Shown: in pieces, positions 1 to 8,376 of the stretch
How the letters are laid out: each line of letters starts with the position of its first letter
Position numbering within the stretch: the stretch's first letter is position 1
DNA from: Paracoccaceae bacterium
GTDB taxonomy: Bacteria; Pseudomonadota; Alphaproteobacteria; Rhodobacterales; Rhodobacteraceae
NCBI GenBank assembly: GCA_028284705.1
Contig: JANQRE010000007.1
Coordinates: 1 to 64,000 of the forward strand
Direction: 5' to 3'
Length of the DNA stretch: 64,000 nt
Position numbers and translations under genes: made by a program
The notes under the pieces: generated by a model
The model's input: the letters and a program-made list of their open reading frames with translations, nothing else
Databases searched by the model: none
Told to the model about the DNA's origin: nothing

Positions 1-8
1 GGGTCGGT

Positions 9-98
9 GGAGACGTGGCCGAGTGGTCGAAGGCGCTCCCCTGCTAAGGGAGTAGGCGGGAAACCGTCTCGAGGGTTCGAATCCCTTCGTCTCCGCCA
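9..98 (+). tRNA. tRNA-Ser (anticodon GCU)
   Basis: A 90-nt serine tRNA including an encoded CCA. The acceptor arm GGAGACG (9-15) pairs with CGTCTCC (88-94), followed by discriminator G and CCA (96-98). The anticodon loop reads CTGCTAA between CCC and GGG, giving anticodon GCT, which reads AGC/AGU serine codons. The long variable arm and the GGTTCGAATCC T-arm are typical of class II tRNA-Ser. Such tRNA genes are common integration sites. An integrase remnant lies 5.3 kb downstream, but I saw no second copy of the tRNA 3' end that would define an attachment site. Confidence 0.97.
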
Positions 99-275
99 CT
101 TCCGGTATCCCTATGACCCGCCGCGTAGTCGCGCGGATGTTGTGGAGATTTCTTCAGGTTAAAGTCGTCCATGCAATGGTGAAACGTATGAGTGGCTCGT
201 GTCTGCCGGGAAATTGGCGGTCCATTCGCGGTTTTACGCCGAGCAGTTTGGCCAGGTGCTACAATACGATGATCA

Positions 276-360
276 TCTGCTTTGATTGTTGCAAATAGGA
301 TTCAACGTTTGAGTAATCCTTATTCGCTTCGTCGCTCTGTGGGAAGAGTGCCGTCGCTTT
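276..360 (-). pseudogene. Relic of the 5' end of a metallophosphatase gene
   Basis: Read leftward, this stretch encodes ATALFPQSDEANKD and, after a short divergent part, SYLQQSKQM, then MIIVL and a stop. It matches the N-terminus of the metallophosphatase at 51441-52253 (ATGRFPPSGVTNKD ... SYLQQSKQM). At DNA level 271-301 and 52149-52179 are identical at 30 of 31 bases, and 316-346 matches 52185-52215 closely. The spacing differs by 9 nt, so the reading frame is kept. No downstream phosphatase motifs follow. It is therefore a fragment of a duplicated gene, or a captured 5' end, left ahead of yjbH. The rest of 99-397 presumably holds the yjbH promoter. Confidence 0.6.
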
Positions 361-397
361 GGTAAAAACGCACAATATTTGGTGGTTCGAGGACTAA

Positions 398-2482
398 ATG
401 GTTCAACGCATTGGATTTTGCTTGAGCTTTGCGGCGATGCTTGTGGCGTCTCCCGCTTGGTCCGACAGGCCTTCTTTGACCACCTTTGGCACGCCTGGCC
501 TGATCGAAATGCCAACGGCCGAGGTCTTGGGCGATGGGGAACTGGCTTTCACGGCGAGTTCGTTTGGGCCGAACCAGCGGTATTCGGCGACGTTTCAAAT
601 CCTTCCTCGTCTCCATGGGACATTTCGCTACTCGATTATTGAGGGATTCAATCGTGGCGGAACCCAGGATCGCTTCGACCGAAGTTTCGATTTGCACTAT
701 CAACTCGTCGAGGAAACTGATCGCAGACCGGGTGTTGGGGTTGGACTGCGCGATTTCCTGGGGACCGGAATTTACAGCGGAGAATATGTCGTTGCGACCA
801 AGCGGTTTGGCCCGAAACTGACGGTTACGGGTGGACTTGGATGGGGACGCTTTGCTGGACGAGGCTCTTTTTCTAATCCGCTTGGGATATTCGCAGATTA
901 CTTCAAAAACCGCCCGCCCCGCGGTGGCACGCTTGGTGGCACAGTGAGAAGCGCGAATTGGTTTCGCGGGCCCGCATCGTTTTTCGGCGGAGTCAAATTG
1001 CAACTCACTGATCGGACCGCGTTCTTGGCAGAATTCTCGCCCGATCTCTACCCTGAAGAGAACCAGCGTATCGGCTTCCAGCCATCCTCTGGCTTCAACT
1101 TCGGCATCGATCACAGTTTTGAAAATGGTCTGAACATCAAGGCCTACACCGTTGGAGGCTCGAATTTCGGGCTGCAATTCTCCTACACGCTCAACCCAGC
1201 CAAGCGCCTGGTGCCAGGTGGCTACGAGAGTGCGCCGCAGCCGCTGGTGCCTAGATCAAGCCTGGCAAATGCCCGCCTTGACGGACGTGGCCTTGGCACC
1301 GTGCTCAAGACCAGGTTTGAAAATGAAGGGGTTAGGCTTCAATCGGTGCAGACGTCTGGAGACACAGTGACGGTTAAGGTCCAGAACCTCGATTGGGATG
1401 CCGAGGGCCAGGCGGTTGGGCGCGTGAACAGGATACTCGCCAATTCCATGCCGCCGCATGTAGAGACCTTTGTTGTGGTGTTTCAGGACAGCGGAGTGCC
1501 AATCACCTCTGTAACAACAAACCGCACCGACTTCGAAGAACTTCAGTTCGACTATGATGGCGCGTGGCGCACTCTGGCGAGAGCCCAAATCGCGGACTAT
1601 TCTGATCAGTCCCGCGACGGAGAACTTGCGGACGCATACCCAAGTTTCGATTGGAGGTTGCGTCCTTACACCGCTCAGTCCTTCTTTGATCCGGATGCCC
1701 CAATTCGGGTCGAGATTGGGCCTGAACTCAGTTTCGCACTTCGTCCGTCTCCTGGTCTCACATTCGGTGGCATTCTCCGCTATCCTGTGGCGGGCAATAT
1801 TGATACGGCCACGCGTCGATCAAACTCGGTGATCCAACGCGTACGTTCCGATGCGGTTCTTTATTCGATCCAGTCGGATCTCGAGATTAACGTTCTGACC
1901 GCGGAATACATGTGGCGTCCGGGTAAGGATCTGTTTGGCCGGGTGACAGCGGGTTACCTCGAAAACATGTATGGCGGCATTTCGACAGAGCTTTTGTGGT
2001 ACCCCGAGGGAAGCCGCTTGGCGCTGGGCGCGGAACTCAACTATGTCAAACAGCGCGATTTCGATATGCTGTTCGGCTTTCAGAACTACAGCGTCTTCAC
2101 CGGCCATGCGTCGCTCTACTACGCACTTCCGAACGACTATCGCATGCAGATTGATGTTGGCCGGTATCTGGCGGGCGACTGGGGTTTCACATTTGGCCTC
2201 GACCGCGAATTCAACAATGGCTTCAAGGTAGGTGGCTTCTTTACGCTCACCGACGTGCCTTTCGATCAATTCGGTGAAGGTTCGTTCGACAAAGGCGTGC
2301 GTTTCGAAATTCCGATCTCCTGGCTCACGGGTAGGCCGACGCGTCGGGTCATCTCGGAAACGATCCGTCCGGTCCTGAGAGACGGGGGTGCCCGTTTGAA
2401 CGTTTCAAACAGGCTTTTTGGCGTTGTCAAAGATTACCGGGGGAACAACATCTCGGATACGTGGGGAAGGTACTATCGATGA
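398..2482 (+). CDS. yjbH: YjbH-family exopolysaccharide outer-membrane protein
   Basis: A 694-residue protein with an N-terminal signal peptide ending near AWS-D (about residue 22). The motif TTFGTPGLIEMPTAE follows, diagnostic of the YjbH/DUF940 family. The remainder is rich in alternating aromatic/glycine segments, as expected for an outer-membrane beta-barrel, and the length is normal for YjbH. In enterobacteria YjbEFGH (and GfcABCD) support export of an extracellular polysaccharide. The start is backed by GAGGA five bases upstream. It overlaps the next gene by ATGA, so the two are translationally coupled. No yjbG/gfcC-type gene is visible; a Wza-like gene comes third instead. Role in polymer secretion is by family; the polymer is unknown. 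Confidence 0.9.
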   Translation: MVQRIGFCLSFAAMLVASPAWSDRPSLTTFGTPGLIEMPTAEVLGDGELAFTASSFGPNQRYSATFQILPRLHGTFRYSIIEGFNRGGTQDRFDRSFDLHYQLVEETDRRPGVGVGLRDFLGTGIYSGEYVVATKRFGPKLTVTGGLGWGRFAGRGSFSNPLGIFADYFKNRPPRGGTLGGTVRSANWFRGPASFFGGVKLQLTDRTAFLAEFSPDLYPEENQRIGFQPSSGFNFGIDHSFENGLNIKAYTVGGSNFGLQFSYTLNPAKRLVPGGYESAPQPLVPRSSLANARLDGRGLGTVLKTRFENEGVRLQSVQTSGDTVTVKVQNLDWDAEGQAVGRVNRILANSMPPHVETFVVVFQDSGVPITSVTTNRTDFEELQFDYDGAWRTLARAQIADYSDQSRDGELADAYPSFDWRLRPYTAQSFFDPDAPIRVEIGPELSFALRPSPGLTFGGILRYPVAGNIDTATRRSNSVIQRVRSDAVLYSIQSDLEINVLTAEYMWRPGKDLFGRVTAGYLENMYGGISTELLWYPEGSRLALGAELNYVKQRDFDMLFGFQNYSVFTGHASLYYALPNDYRMQIDVGRYLAGDWGFTFGLDREFNNGFKVGGFFTLTDVPFDQFGEGSFDKGVRFEIPISWLTGRPTRRVISETIRPVLRDGGARLNVSNRLFGVVKDYRGNNISDTWGRYYR

Positions 2483-3066
2483 AACAATTGATCGCAATCA
2501 TGTCTTTCGTGGCGCTGGCTGCTTGTGACCTAGGGGGACCCGAAGAATTTAACCCTCGCTTTGTGAGGCTTCTGAAGGACGGCGCTCCTGCTATGCAGTT
2601 CGGTGTCGTTGAGACCAAGCGAAACGGGACCATCCTGCTGGAGAAACGCTTTGGGCTGCATGAGATATGGCTCACGCCGGATGGCGGGACAATCACGACG
2701 GAGCGCGGACTTTTGCACAGTACCCGCGGCTTCGGCGAGGGATTGCTGGCCTCTGAACTCAACGAGCCGGTTGAGCTCGTTCTCGGCGGGCGGGAAGGTT
2801 TCTCTGATCGCTTTCACACCTATCTTGATGGTGATGACAAGGCCGTAAGTCGTACCTATCGCTGCAGCGTTACCGACAAAGGCCCGCGTGACATCAGGCT
2901 GAGGTCCGGCGTTGCAAAGACGCGCCTGATGGAAGAGGAATGTCGCAGCCTCAACCAGGAGTTCAAAAATCTCTATTGGGTCGAGCTGCGGACCAAAACG
3001 ATCGTGCAATCGCGACAATGGGCCGGGCCATTCGTAGGTGCCATTTCGACGCGGATTGTGCGATAA
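2479..3066 (+). CDS. yjbF: YjbF/GfcB-family lipoprotein
   Basis: A 195-residue predicted lipoprotein. The first residues MKQLIAIMSFVALAAC form a short hydrophobic signal ending in a lipobox (LAAC, Cys16), so the mature protein would be anchored by lipidated Cys. Length and its place directly after yjbH fit the YjbF/GfcB family (outer-membrane lipoproteins of polysaccharide secretion loci). A GTG 18 bases upstream is in frame, but the ATG overlapping the yjbH stop (ATGA) gives a clean lipoprotein signal and is preferred. It ends 45 bp before the next gene. Gene order is yjbH-yjbF-wza rather than the enterobacterial yjbEFGH order. Molecular function within the complex is not known. Confidence 0.82.
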   Translation: MKQLIAIMSFVALAACDLGGPEEFNPRFVRLLKDGAPAMQFGVVETKRNGTILLEKRFGLHEIWLTPDGGTITTERGLLHSTRGFGEGLLASELNEPVELVLGGREGFSDRFHTYLDGDDKAVSRTYRCSVTDKGPRDIRLRSGVAKTRLMEEECRSLNQEFKNLYWVELRTKTIVQSRQWAGPFVGAISTRIVR

Positions 3067-3111
3067 GTGTTTGAAAAGGGCGAAAACGCCCGAAAGACGG
3101 AGGGCCGAGCA

Positions 3112-4470
3112 ATGCGCCTGATCATAGCGACGATTGTCGGACTGGGGCTCGCGGGATGCGACACAGTCTACAAGAGCTCGGACGTCATTCCCGGCGTCGG
3201 CGACGGGACCAAGGTGCGCGTGGTACCGATCACCGCAGAAACAGTCGTTCAGGCCAACAGGTCCGTTTACAACCCGAAAACGCTGCCAGCCGTCTTTTCG
3301 GTTACAGCAGGCACGGGGTCCGGTTTGCGCGGGGCAGGGGCCTTGCCGCTCCCTCCGGCACAACCCGGCAACCGGCCAAACGCACTTGAACTGCGGTTGC
3401 CGCCGACGGTTGATCCCGGTCCCTACGAGATCGGTGTGGGAGACGTCGTCTTGCTGGCAACGCCATCCGCCGGGTCGACCGTCGAAGAGCTCTCCGGTAT
3501 TTTGGCCGCCCAGAATGCACGGCAAGGCTATACGGTCCAGGATGACGGCTCGATTAATATCCCCAATGTGGGCCGCGTGCGTATCGCTGGGCTGACCGTT
3601 GAGGACGCTGAGGCCGTTCTGTTTCAACGTTTGGTCGAAAATCAGATCGAGCCCACATTCAGCCTTGAGATATCCGAGTTCCGTTCGCGGCGTGTCTCTA
3701 TCGGCGGCGCTGTTGGCAACCCAACAGTCGTTCCCATCACTCTTACGCCGCTATACTTAGACGAGGCACTGGCTGCCGCTGGTGGGATCACAGCCGCCGA
3801 TCAGGATTTTGCTTCCGTGCGGCTCTATCGCGATGGACGTCTTTATCAGATCCCGCTCACCGAGCTTTACTCTCAACGTGGCCTCACACGCACACGTCTG
3901 ATCGAAGGCGACGCGATTTTCGTCGACACGCAATATGATTTGGCGGAAGCCGAGAGCTATTTCGCCCAACAGATTCAACTCGTTACGGCCCGCAACGCGA
4001 CGCGTCAGTCTGCCTTGAGCGAGCTTCAAACCGAGGTATCGCTCCGCCGTGCAAACCTGGATGAAGCACGGACCAACTATGAGACGCGCCTCACACTTGG
4101 CGCAGACAACCGGGACTACGTTTATCTGGCCGGGGAAGTCGGGAAACAAAGCCGCTTCGCACTGCCATACGAGCGCCGCGCGAAACTGGCTGATGCTTTC
4201 TTTGGCGAAGGGGCTGGCATCGACAACTCAACCGGCGATGTGTCGGAGATTTATGTCCTCCGTGCGTCCAGCGACCCACGCGAATTCGGAGCGGTGACTG
4301 CCTGGCATCTGAACGCCAAAAACGCGGCGAACTACTCGCTTATGACCGCGTTCGAACTTCGCCCGGATGACGTCGTCTTCGTGGCACAACAGCCGATCAC
4401 GAAGTGGGATCGGACAGTCAGCCAGATCCTTCCCAACCTCGTGAGCGTCGCACGCGTCGCAAACGATTGA
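3112..4470 (+). CDS. Wza-like polysaccharide export lipoprotein
   Basis: A 452-residue protein of the outer-membrane polysaccharide export (OPX/Wza) family. The chosen start gives MRLIIATIVGLGLAGCDT, a lipoprotein signal with lipobox LAGC; a longer reading from 3067 lacks this and was rejected. The segment PGPYEIGVGDVVLLATP (about residues 100-117) is the typical start of the Poly_export domain. The pattern DDGSINIPNVGRVRIAGLTVEDAE and later SLRB-type segments (VSIGGAVGNPTVVPIT; VYLAGEVGKQSRFALPY) follow. OPX proteins form the outer-membrane channel that works with the Wzc-type kinase, here encoded at 20428-22590. Third gene of the yjbH operon, with purine-rich RBS CGGAGGG upstream. Confidence 0.9.
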   Translation: MRLIIATIVGLGLAGCDTVYKSSDVIPGVGDGTKVRVVPITAETVVQANRSVYNPKTLPAVFSVTAGTGSGLRGAGALPLPPAQPGNRPNALELRLPPTVDPGPYEIGVGDVVLLATPSAGSTVEELSGILAAQNARQGYTVQDDGSINIPNVGRVRIAGLTVEDAEAVLFQRLVENQIEPTFSLEISEFRSRRVSIGGAVGNPTVVPITLTPLYLDEALAAAGGITAADQDFASVRLYRDGRLYQIPLTELYSQRGLTRTRLIEGDAIFVDTQYDLAEAESYFAQQIQLVTARNATRQSALSELQTEVSLRRANLDEARTNYETRLTLGADNRDYVYLAGEVGKQSRFALPYERRAKLADAFFGEGAGIDNSTGDVSEIYVLRASSDPREFGAVTAWHLNAKNAANYSLMTAFELRPDDVVFVAQQPITKWDRTVSQILPNLVSVARVAND

Positions 4471-4684
4471 CTTAAACTTCCTCGCATGGACTCGGCCCTC
4501 CGGACCAATCGGTCGGGCTGCACGTTATCGGGTGTTTGAGTCGTAGGGGGAGGGGGGTTAGAAATTAAATTCCGATTCAACCCCAAACACAGTAGAAAAT
4601 GAGCGAGTTTTCCCGCAGAAAATTGGCTTAGAACGTGGTATGCATGCGGAGACCCTCAATTACCTTAGTTTAAGAATGTCAAAC

Positions 4685-5284
4685 ATGACCAAGTCGACCA
4701 AAAAGGCAAAAACGGCCCGCATTGATCTGCCGGGGCACAAGCTGCTTCCGGCTAGAAATTACCAAAGTGTCGTCGGACTAACTGATCTCGACTATCAGAA
4801 TCACAAGCTTACAGAGATTGCGAAACTGCTTTGGCATCACGAAGACACACCTCAGGAGGAGAGTAATAAGCGGATTGTACGTGCCCTAGAGCTTTACGAG
4901 AGCCTTGAACCTGTGGATGGAGCAGAGGGTATGCTGGCGATGCAAATGGTCGGGACCCACGACGCGGCCTTGGAGTGTTTGCGGAGGGCAGCTCTTCCGA
5001 ACCAAACCTTCGAGGGACGGGATATGGCTCTAAAGCACGCCCAAAAACTGATGACGCTTTATACCCAGCAGCTTGCCACATTGAATAAACACCGCGGCAA
5101 GGGCCAGCAGAAAGTTACGGTCGAGCACGTAAATGTCGAAGCGGGCGGTCAAGCGATTGTCGGAAATGTTGACGCGCGGCGATCAGACGAGGCCGAGCAG
5201 CCTTCACCCAAAATGATTGAGAACAATCCATCCATTCCGCTGCCAGAGGTTCGCAAACGTAAGCGAGCGCCGAAGAAGGCATAA
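4685..5284 (+). CDS. Conserved hypothetical protein, probably mobile-element associated
   Basis: A 199-residue soluble, charged protein with no signal peptide or membrane segment. It begins MTKSTKKAKTARIDLPGHK; longer starts at 4640 and 4676 are possible because no clear ribosome site decides between them. The middle is predicted helical (KLTEIAKLLWHHEDTPQEE ... ALKHAQKLMTLYTQQLATL) and the C-terminus is a lysine/arginine-rich tail (RKRKRAPKKA). It ends 7 bp before an HGG-motif protein, a pairing I associate with phage-like or integrative elements in alphaproteobacteria. I do not recognise a function. The next genes are broken remains of mobile DNA, which supports the view that this belongs to a decayed island. 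Confidence 0.55.
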   Translation: MTKSTKKAKTARIDLPGHKLLPARNYQSVVGLTDLDYQNHKLTEIAKLLWHHEDTPQEESNKRIVRALELYESLEPVDGAEGMLAMQMVGTHDAALECLRRAALPNQTFEGRDMALKHAQKLMTLYTQQLATLNKHRGKGQQKVTVEHVNVEAGGQAIVGNVDARRSDEAEQPSPKMIENNPSIPLPEVRKRKRAPKKA

Positions 5285-5290
5285 CGCAAA

Positions 5291-5450
5291 ATGACCGGTA
5301 CTCATGAGCGCAATACAGGGCCGATGCGCGCAAGTCCGCGGTGCGGAGCAAAGACGCGTCGCGGCACGCCGTGCCAAGCACCCGCCGTGGCCGGAAAGAA
5401 GCGCTGCCGGATGCATGGTGGCGCAGCCGGATCAGGCGCCCCTAGCCTTC
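5291..5450 (+). pseudogene. Truncated HGG-motif (phage-associated) protein
   Basis: The N-terminus CGAKTRRGTPCQAPAVAGKK followed by RCRMHGGAAGSGAP is the hallmark of a small family often found in prophage-like islands. It carries four Cys/His positions (CG..PC..C.MHGG) that look like a metal-binding knot. In intact members the glycine motif is followed by an Asn/His-rich stretch and a helical tail. Here similarity stops straight after GSGAP near 5450, and the sequence changes to the end of a tyrosine recombinase gene in another frame. An open frame continues to 5626 by chance. I read this as a deletion junction, so the gene is broken. Confidence 0.6.
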
Positions 5451-5786
5451 ACTTCGCGCAAAACAGCCAGACTCGTTCGAGACTGGCTGGACTGGCGCGG
5501 GCCGCACATCACCTACCTGTTCTGTCCCATATATCAGGGCAAAGCCCTGCAGCGCAGCCTGAGCACGACCTCTGTCAAAAGCCTGATCAAGAGCTCAGCG
5601 AAAAGCGCTGGCTTGGACCCGGATGAGATTGACGGCTTCAGCGGACACTCGCTCAGGGTCGGCGCAGCCCAGGATTTGCTATGCGCGGGCTTTGACACTG
5701 CCGCCATCATGCGGGCTGGTGGTTGGAAATCGGTCAATATTCTCTCGCGTTATCTGGCATACGCCGAGCACAATGTTTGGAGATAA
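5444..5786 (+). pseudogene. Tyrosine recombinase, C-terminal fragment
   Basis: About 114 codons encode the C-terminal catalytic part of a tyrosine recombinase. FSGHSLRVGAAQDL carries the HxxR pair of active-site residues, and GGWKSVNILSRYLAYAE carries the downstream W/H-box position and the nucleophilic tyrosine (SRYL). The N-terminal core-binding domain and the first catalytic arginine are missing, because the reading frame joins the truncated HGG protein at about 5444-5450. A full enzyme would be about 300 residues or more. This is an inactive integrase remnant and marks the island as once mobile. 5787-6022 contains nothing I can identify. Confidence 0.75.
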
Positions 5787-6022
5787 ATTCCTAAAACAGT
5801 TCACTCCCGTGCTTAAACAACCTCAGAGCGAACGAAATCGCGTTCACCGAGGTAGGAGCCGGTCTGACCTTCTAAAAACCATCCGGACTTTCCCAGCGTT
5901 CCCGATCAGCCGCAGAGAAGAACAGAGGTAATCACGGAATCAAATTTAATCCGTTTTCCGCAGAAGTCTTCTTCGCTTTGTTTGAGAAACCAGTCGAATT
6001 AGTTACGAATGCTGTTCTCTAG

Positions 6023-6517
6023 TTAAATTGAGTAGGTCCAGGCAAGACGCGCCAAACGGCTGACATCAACCAGTTTACGCGGAGTGCCATCCGATTTCGA
6101 GCTATCGAAGGTCATCCGGCCCTCTAATCCGGTCACGCGCGCGACGGTTTCCGCCAATTCACAGATCGTTAGATCGGTGCCCGAGCCAACGTCGATATGG
6201 TTGAGAATCGAATCTGTCTACCGCTCGTAGATCTCCGTATCCAGGCCCATCAGCGTACCAAGCTTATAGACCTCGCCCCGCTGGACATCCTGGATGACAC
6301 GCGTAAGGTTCGAGTTGTCAGTCAGGTCGCCACAATGCAGCCTGAACCTCGCATGGTCCTTGTGGGGATCCTGATGGATGTGATCGACACCTTGCGTGTT
6401 GAACAACGAGGCGTGGTGCTTGATGCCTTGCACCTGGTAGCCCCTTTGTAACAGGATTTCTGCGAGATAAGAGCCGTCCTGCCCAGTGATGCCCGTGATG
6501 AGCGCCCGTATTGTCAT
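6023..6517 (-). pseudogene. gmd-fcl fusion relic (GDP-fucose pathway)
   Basis: Reading leftward from ATG 6517, the first part [20 protein letters not shown] ... GDLTDNSNL is the N-terminus of GDP-mannose 4,6-dehydratase (Gmd) with its GxxGxxG NAD site. After about 85 residues (near GEVYKLGT) it switches in frame to the C-terminal part of GDP-L-fucose synthase ([10 protein letters not shown], then ILNHIDVGSGTDLTICELAE and SKSDGTPRKLVDVSRLARL). One in-frame TAG (6218-6220) interrupts the fused frame. Both genes are normally adjacent, so a single deletion removing the end of gmd and the start of fcl explains the structure. The locus can no longer make GDP-fucose. Confidence 0.85.
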
Positions 6518-6565
6518 GGATCTGCGAAGTCCCACAAGAAAGAACTTCCTGTGCCCCAAGCGGCC

Positions 6566-7576
6566 TTATTCCGTGTCGAATGTCGAGAGATGCGAGTTCG
6601 TTTCAGTAAACTCAAACTTCACCGTCCGCTTGATCGCATCCGGAAGCGTGTAGGGCGGGGTAAAGTCGAATTTTTCGATGGATGCGGCATAGCTGGTTTC
6701 TGCTACGAATTTCTTGACGCGGATAGCACTGATCACGAACTGCTTGCCGGTGATGGCTGCGGCCACATCCAGAACGCGCCCTACGGTCATCGCAACCGGC
6801 ACCGGAAGCCGCAATCTGGTTGAATAACCGCGCCCCATCGCGTTGCAGACGAAACTGGCCAGCTCGTTCATCGTCAGATCCGGTTTGTCGGCGTAATTGC
6901 ACAGATGCACACCGGGCCCGGCGGTCAGCATATGTTCCAGAAACGCGGTAACATTGCCGACATAGGCCATGGATTTGCGGTTGGTGCCCGCGCCGACCAT
7001 CATGAATTTGCCAAAGGCGATCTGGCGGAACAGGTTAAAGACATTGCCCCGATTCCGCTCTCCAAACACAACAGTGGGGCGGATGATGACTAGCGAACGA
7101 GCCGGGTCTTTGGCCTGCCATTCACGGTAAACATCTTCGGCCAAATACTTGGTGCGGCCATACTCGTTGAACGGTGCGATGGCGCCTGTTTCATCGGTAT
7201 TCGCGGGTGCAAAGCCGTAGACGGCGACAGAGCTCGTAAAGACGATCGCTTGGGTGCCGATTTCCTCGGCCAAAGCACAGACGTTGCGGGCACCATCGAC
7301 ATTGACGTCGTCGTAAAGCGACAGGGGACGCACATCGTCTCGGTGCTCGGCGGCGAGGTTGACGATTACATTGGCGGCAGGAATGGTGCGGCGCAGGCTT
7401 TCGGGATCGCGCACATCGGCGCTGACACAAAGCTGCGGGAAATCGGGGCTGGGGTTTTTGTCGGCGATTCTGACAGCGTGCTTGTCCTTCAGCCGATAGC
7501 ACAACCGGGTTCCGATGAATCCAGAGCCACCGATCAAAACGATTTTGGACGTTTTCTGCTTAAGGTTACCTGTCAA
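6566..7576 (-). CDS. NAD-dependent epimerase/dehydratase (extended SDR)
   Basis: A 336-residue nucleotide-sugar epimerase/dehydratase. KIVLIGGSGFIGTRL near the N-terminus is the Rossmann GxxGxxG site. VFTSSVAVYG followed by NEYGRTKYLAED gives the catalytic Ser-Tyr-xxx-Lys set (YGRTK), and VVFGERNRGNVFNL is typical of sugar-nucleotide SDRs. No ATG precedes the Rossmann strand at a sensible distance. A TTG whose last two bases overlap the stop of the preceding glycosyltransferase (TTGA) gives the expected length and coupling, so that start was chosen. It would act on a nucleotide sugar feeding the exopolysaccharide; the exact substrate cannot be read from sequence. The downstream gene is the gmd-fcl relic. 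Confidence 0.85.
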   Translation of the reverse strand: MTGNLKQKTSKIVLIGGSGFIGTRLCYRLKDKHAVRIADKNPSPDFPQLCVSADVRDPESLRRTIPAANVIVNLAAEHRDDVRPLSLYDDVNVDGARNVCALAEEIGTQAIVFTSSVAVYGFAPANTDETGAIAPFNEYGRTKYLAEDVYREWQAKDPARSLVIIRPTVVFGERNRGNVFNLFRQIAFGKFMMVGAGTNRKSMAYVGNVTAFLEHMLTAGPGVHLCNYADKPDLTMNELASFVCNAMGRGYSTRLRLPVPVAMTVGRVLDVAAAITGKQFVISAIRVKKFVAETSYAASIEKFDFTPPYTLPDAIKRTVKFEFTETNSHLSTFDTE

Positions 7577-8376
7577 CTTCCGGTCCCTTCGTCGGGATTC
7601 CTGCGGCTCCGAATATGGGGCAGTTTCGCCAGGAATTTGCGGGCGACAAAACCCCAGCCCCAGGAGTTGTGGACTTCGTGGTAGGCGCGAGCGCATTCCT
7701 GCCAGCCCTTGAATACCGCCCTCGCGCTGGCAGAGCTTTCCCCACCAGAGCGCATGATCGTTAGGGTTTGCGGCACATGCTCGGCCCAAAGGCCCATCGT
7801 CTCGACTAGCAGGAGTTGCTGTTTGACATCAGCCGATATCCGGTAGCTGGCATCAAAGGGCAGTCCGAGTTTTTCCAGATGCTCGCGGCGCACGAAAACT
7901 GCCGGATGCGGCAGTTGTTTGCCGTTCAGCGAGCCGCGTTTGGGGCCGTCGCCGACCCAGTGGCGCAGAACCGTGCCGGCCTCGTCAATGATCTGGATGT
8001 CGCCATAGACGATGTCGCACCCAGTCTCGTCAAAGCGCGCCTTAACCGCGGCAAGAACATCGCCATGTGCGAAATAATCGTCAGAGTTCAGAAAGGCGAC
8101 GACATCGCCCTGGGCCAAGGCATAGCCCTGGTTCATCGCGTCATAGATCCCGGCGTCCTTCGAGACCTCGGCGCGGATCGCGGGGTTGATCGCCATCGCA
8201 GCCTCAACCGTGCCGTCGGTAGAACCTGCATCCTTCACGATATGCTCGAAAGTTACGCCCTGCTGGTTGACGACCGAACGGGCCGTGTCGGCAATTGTGT
8301 GCGCGTTGTTCCACGAAACCGTTACGATGCTGAAACCGGGCGGTAGGTCTCCGGTTTCTTGGGTTCGCTGGTTCAT
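7573..8376 (-). CDS. Glycosyltransferase family 2 (WcaE-like)
   Basis: A 267-residue GT2 enzyme of the type that transfers one sugar to a lipid-linked repeat unit at the cytoplasmic face. FSIVTVSWNNAHTIADTARS is the usual first strand and helix. KDAGSTDGT carries the nucleotide-binding Asp, EVSKDAGIYDAMNQGYALAQGD matches the WcaE/colanic-acid style subgroup, and FLNSDDYF holds the DxD-like metal site. The start at 8376 was preferred over an in-frame ATG 33 bp upstream because it overlaps, by ATGA, the stop of a relic GT2 reading frame. It is coupled to the epimerase downstream. Donor and acceptor are unknown. Confidence 0.88.
   Translation of the reverse strand: MNQRTQETGDLPPGFSIVTVSWNNAHTIADTARSVVNQQGVTFEHIVKDAGSTDGTVEAAMAINPAIRAEVSKDAGIYDAMNQGYALAQGDVVAFLNSDDYFAHGDVLAAVKARFDETGCDIVYGDIQIIDEAGTVLRHWVGDGPKRGSLNGKQLPHPAVFVRREHLEKLGLPFDASYRISADVKQQLLLVETMGLWAEHVPQTLTIMRSGGESSASARAVFKGWQECARAYHEVHNSWGWGFVARKFLAKLPHIRSRRNPDEGTGS

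Noticed and set aside
320-1177. Long leftward frame (285 codons) antisense to yjbH
   Set aside because: It is a shadow of the strongly supported yjbH gene, has no recognisable domain and an unnatural arginine/serine-rich composition.
2530-3627. 365-codon leftward frame across yjbF and wza-like genes
   Set aside because: Antisense to two lipoprotein genes with clear signals; composition is not protein-like.
9-6022. Integrative element bounded by tRNA-Ser attachment repeats
   Set aside because: An integrase fragment and a tRNA are present, but I found no second copy of the tRNA 3' end, so no att sites can be claimed.
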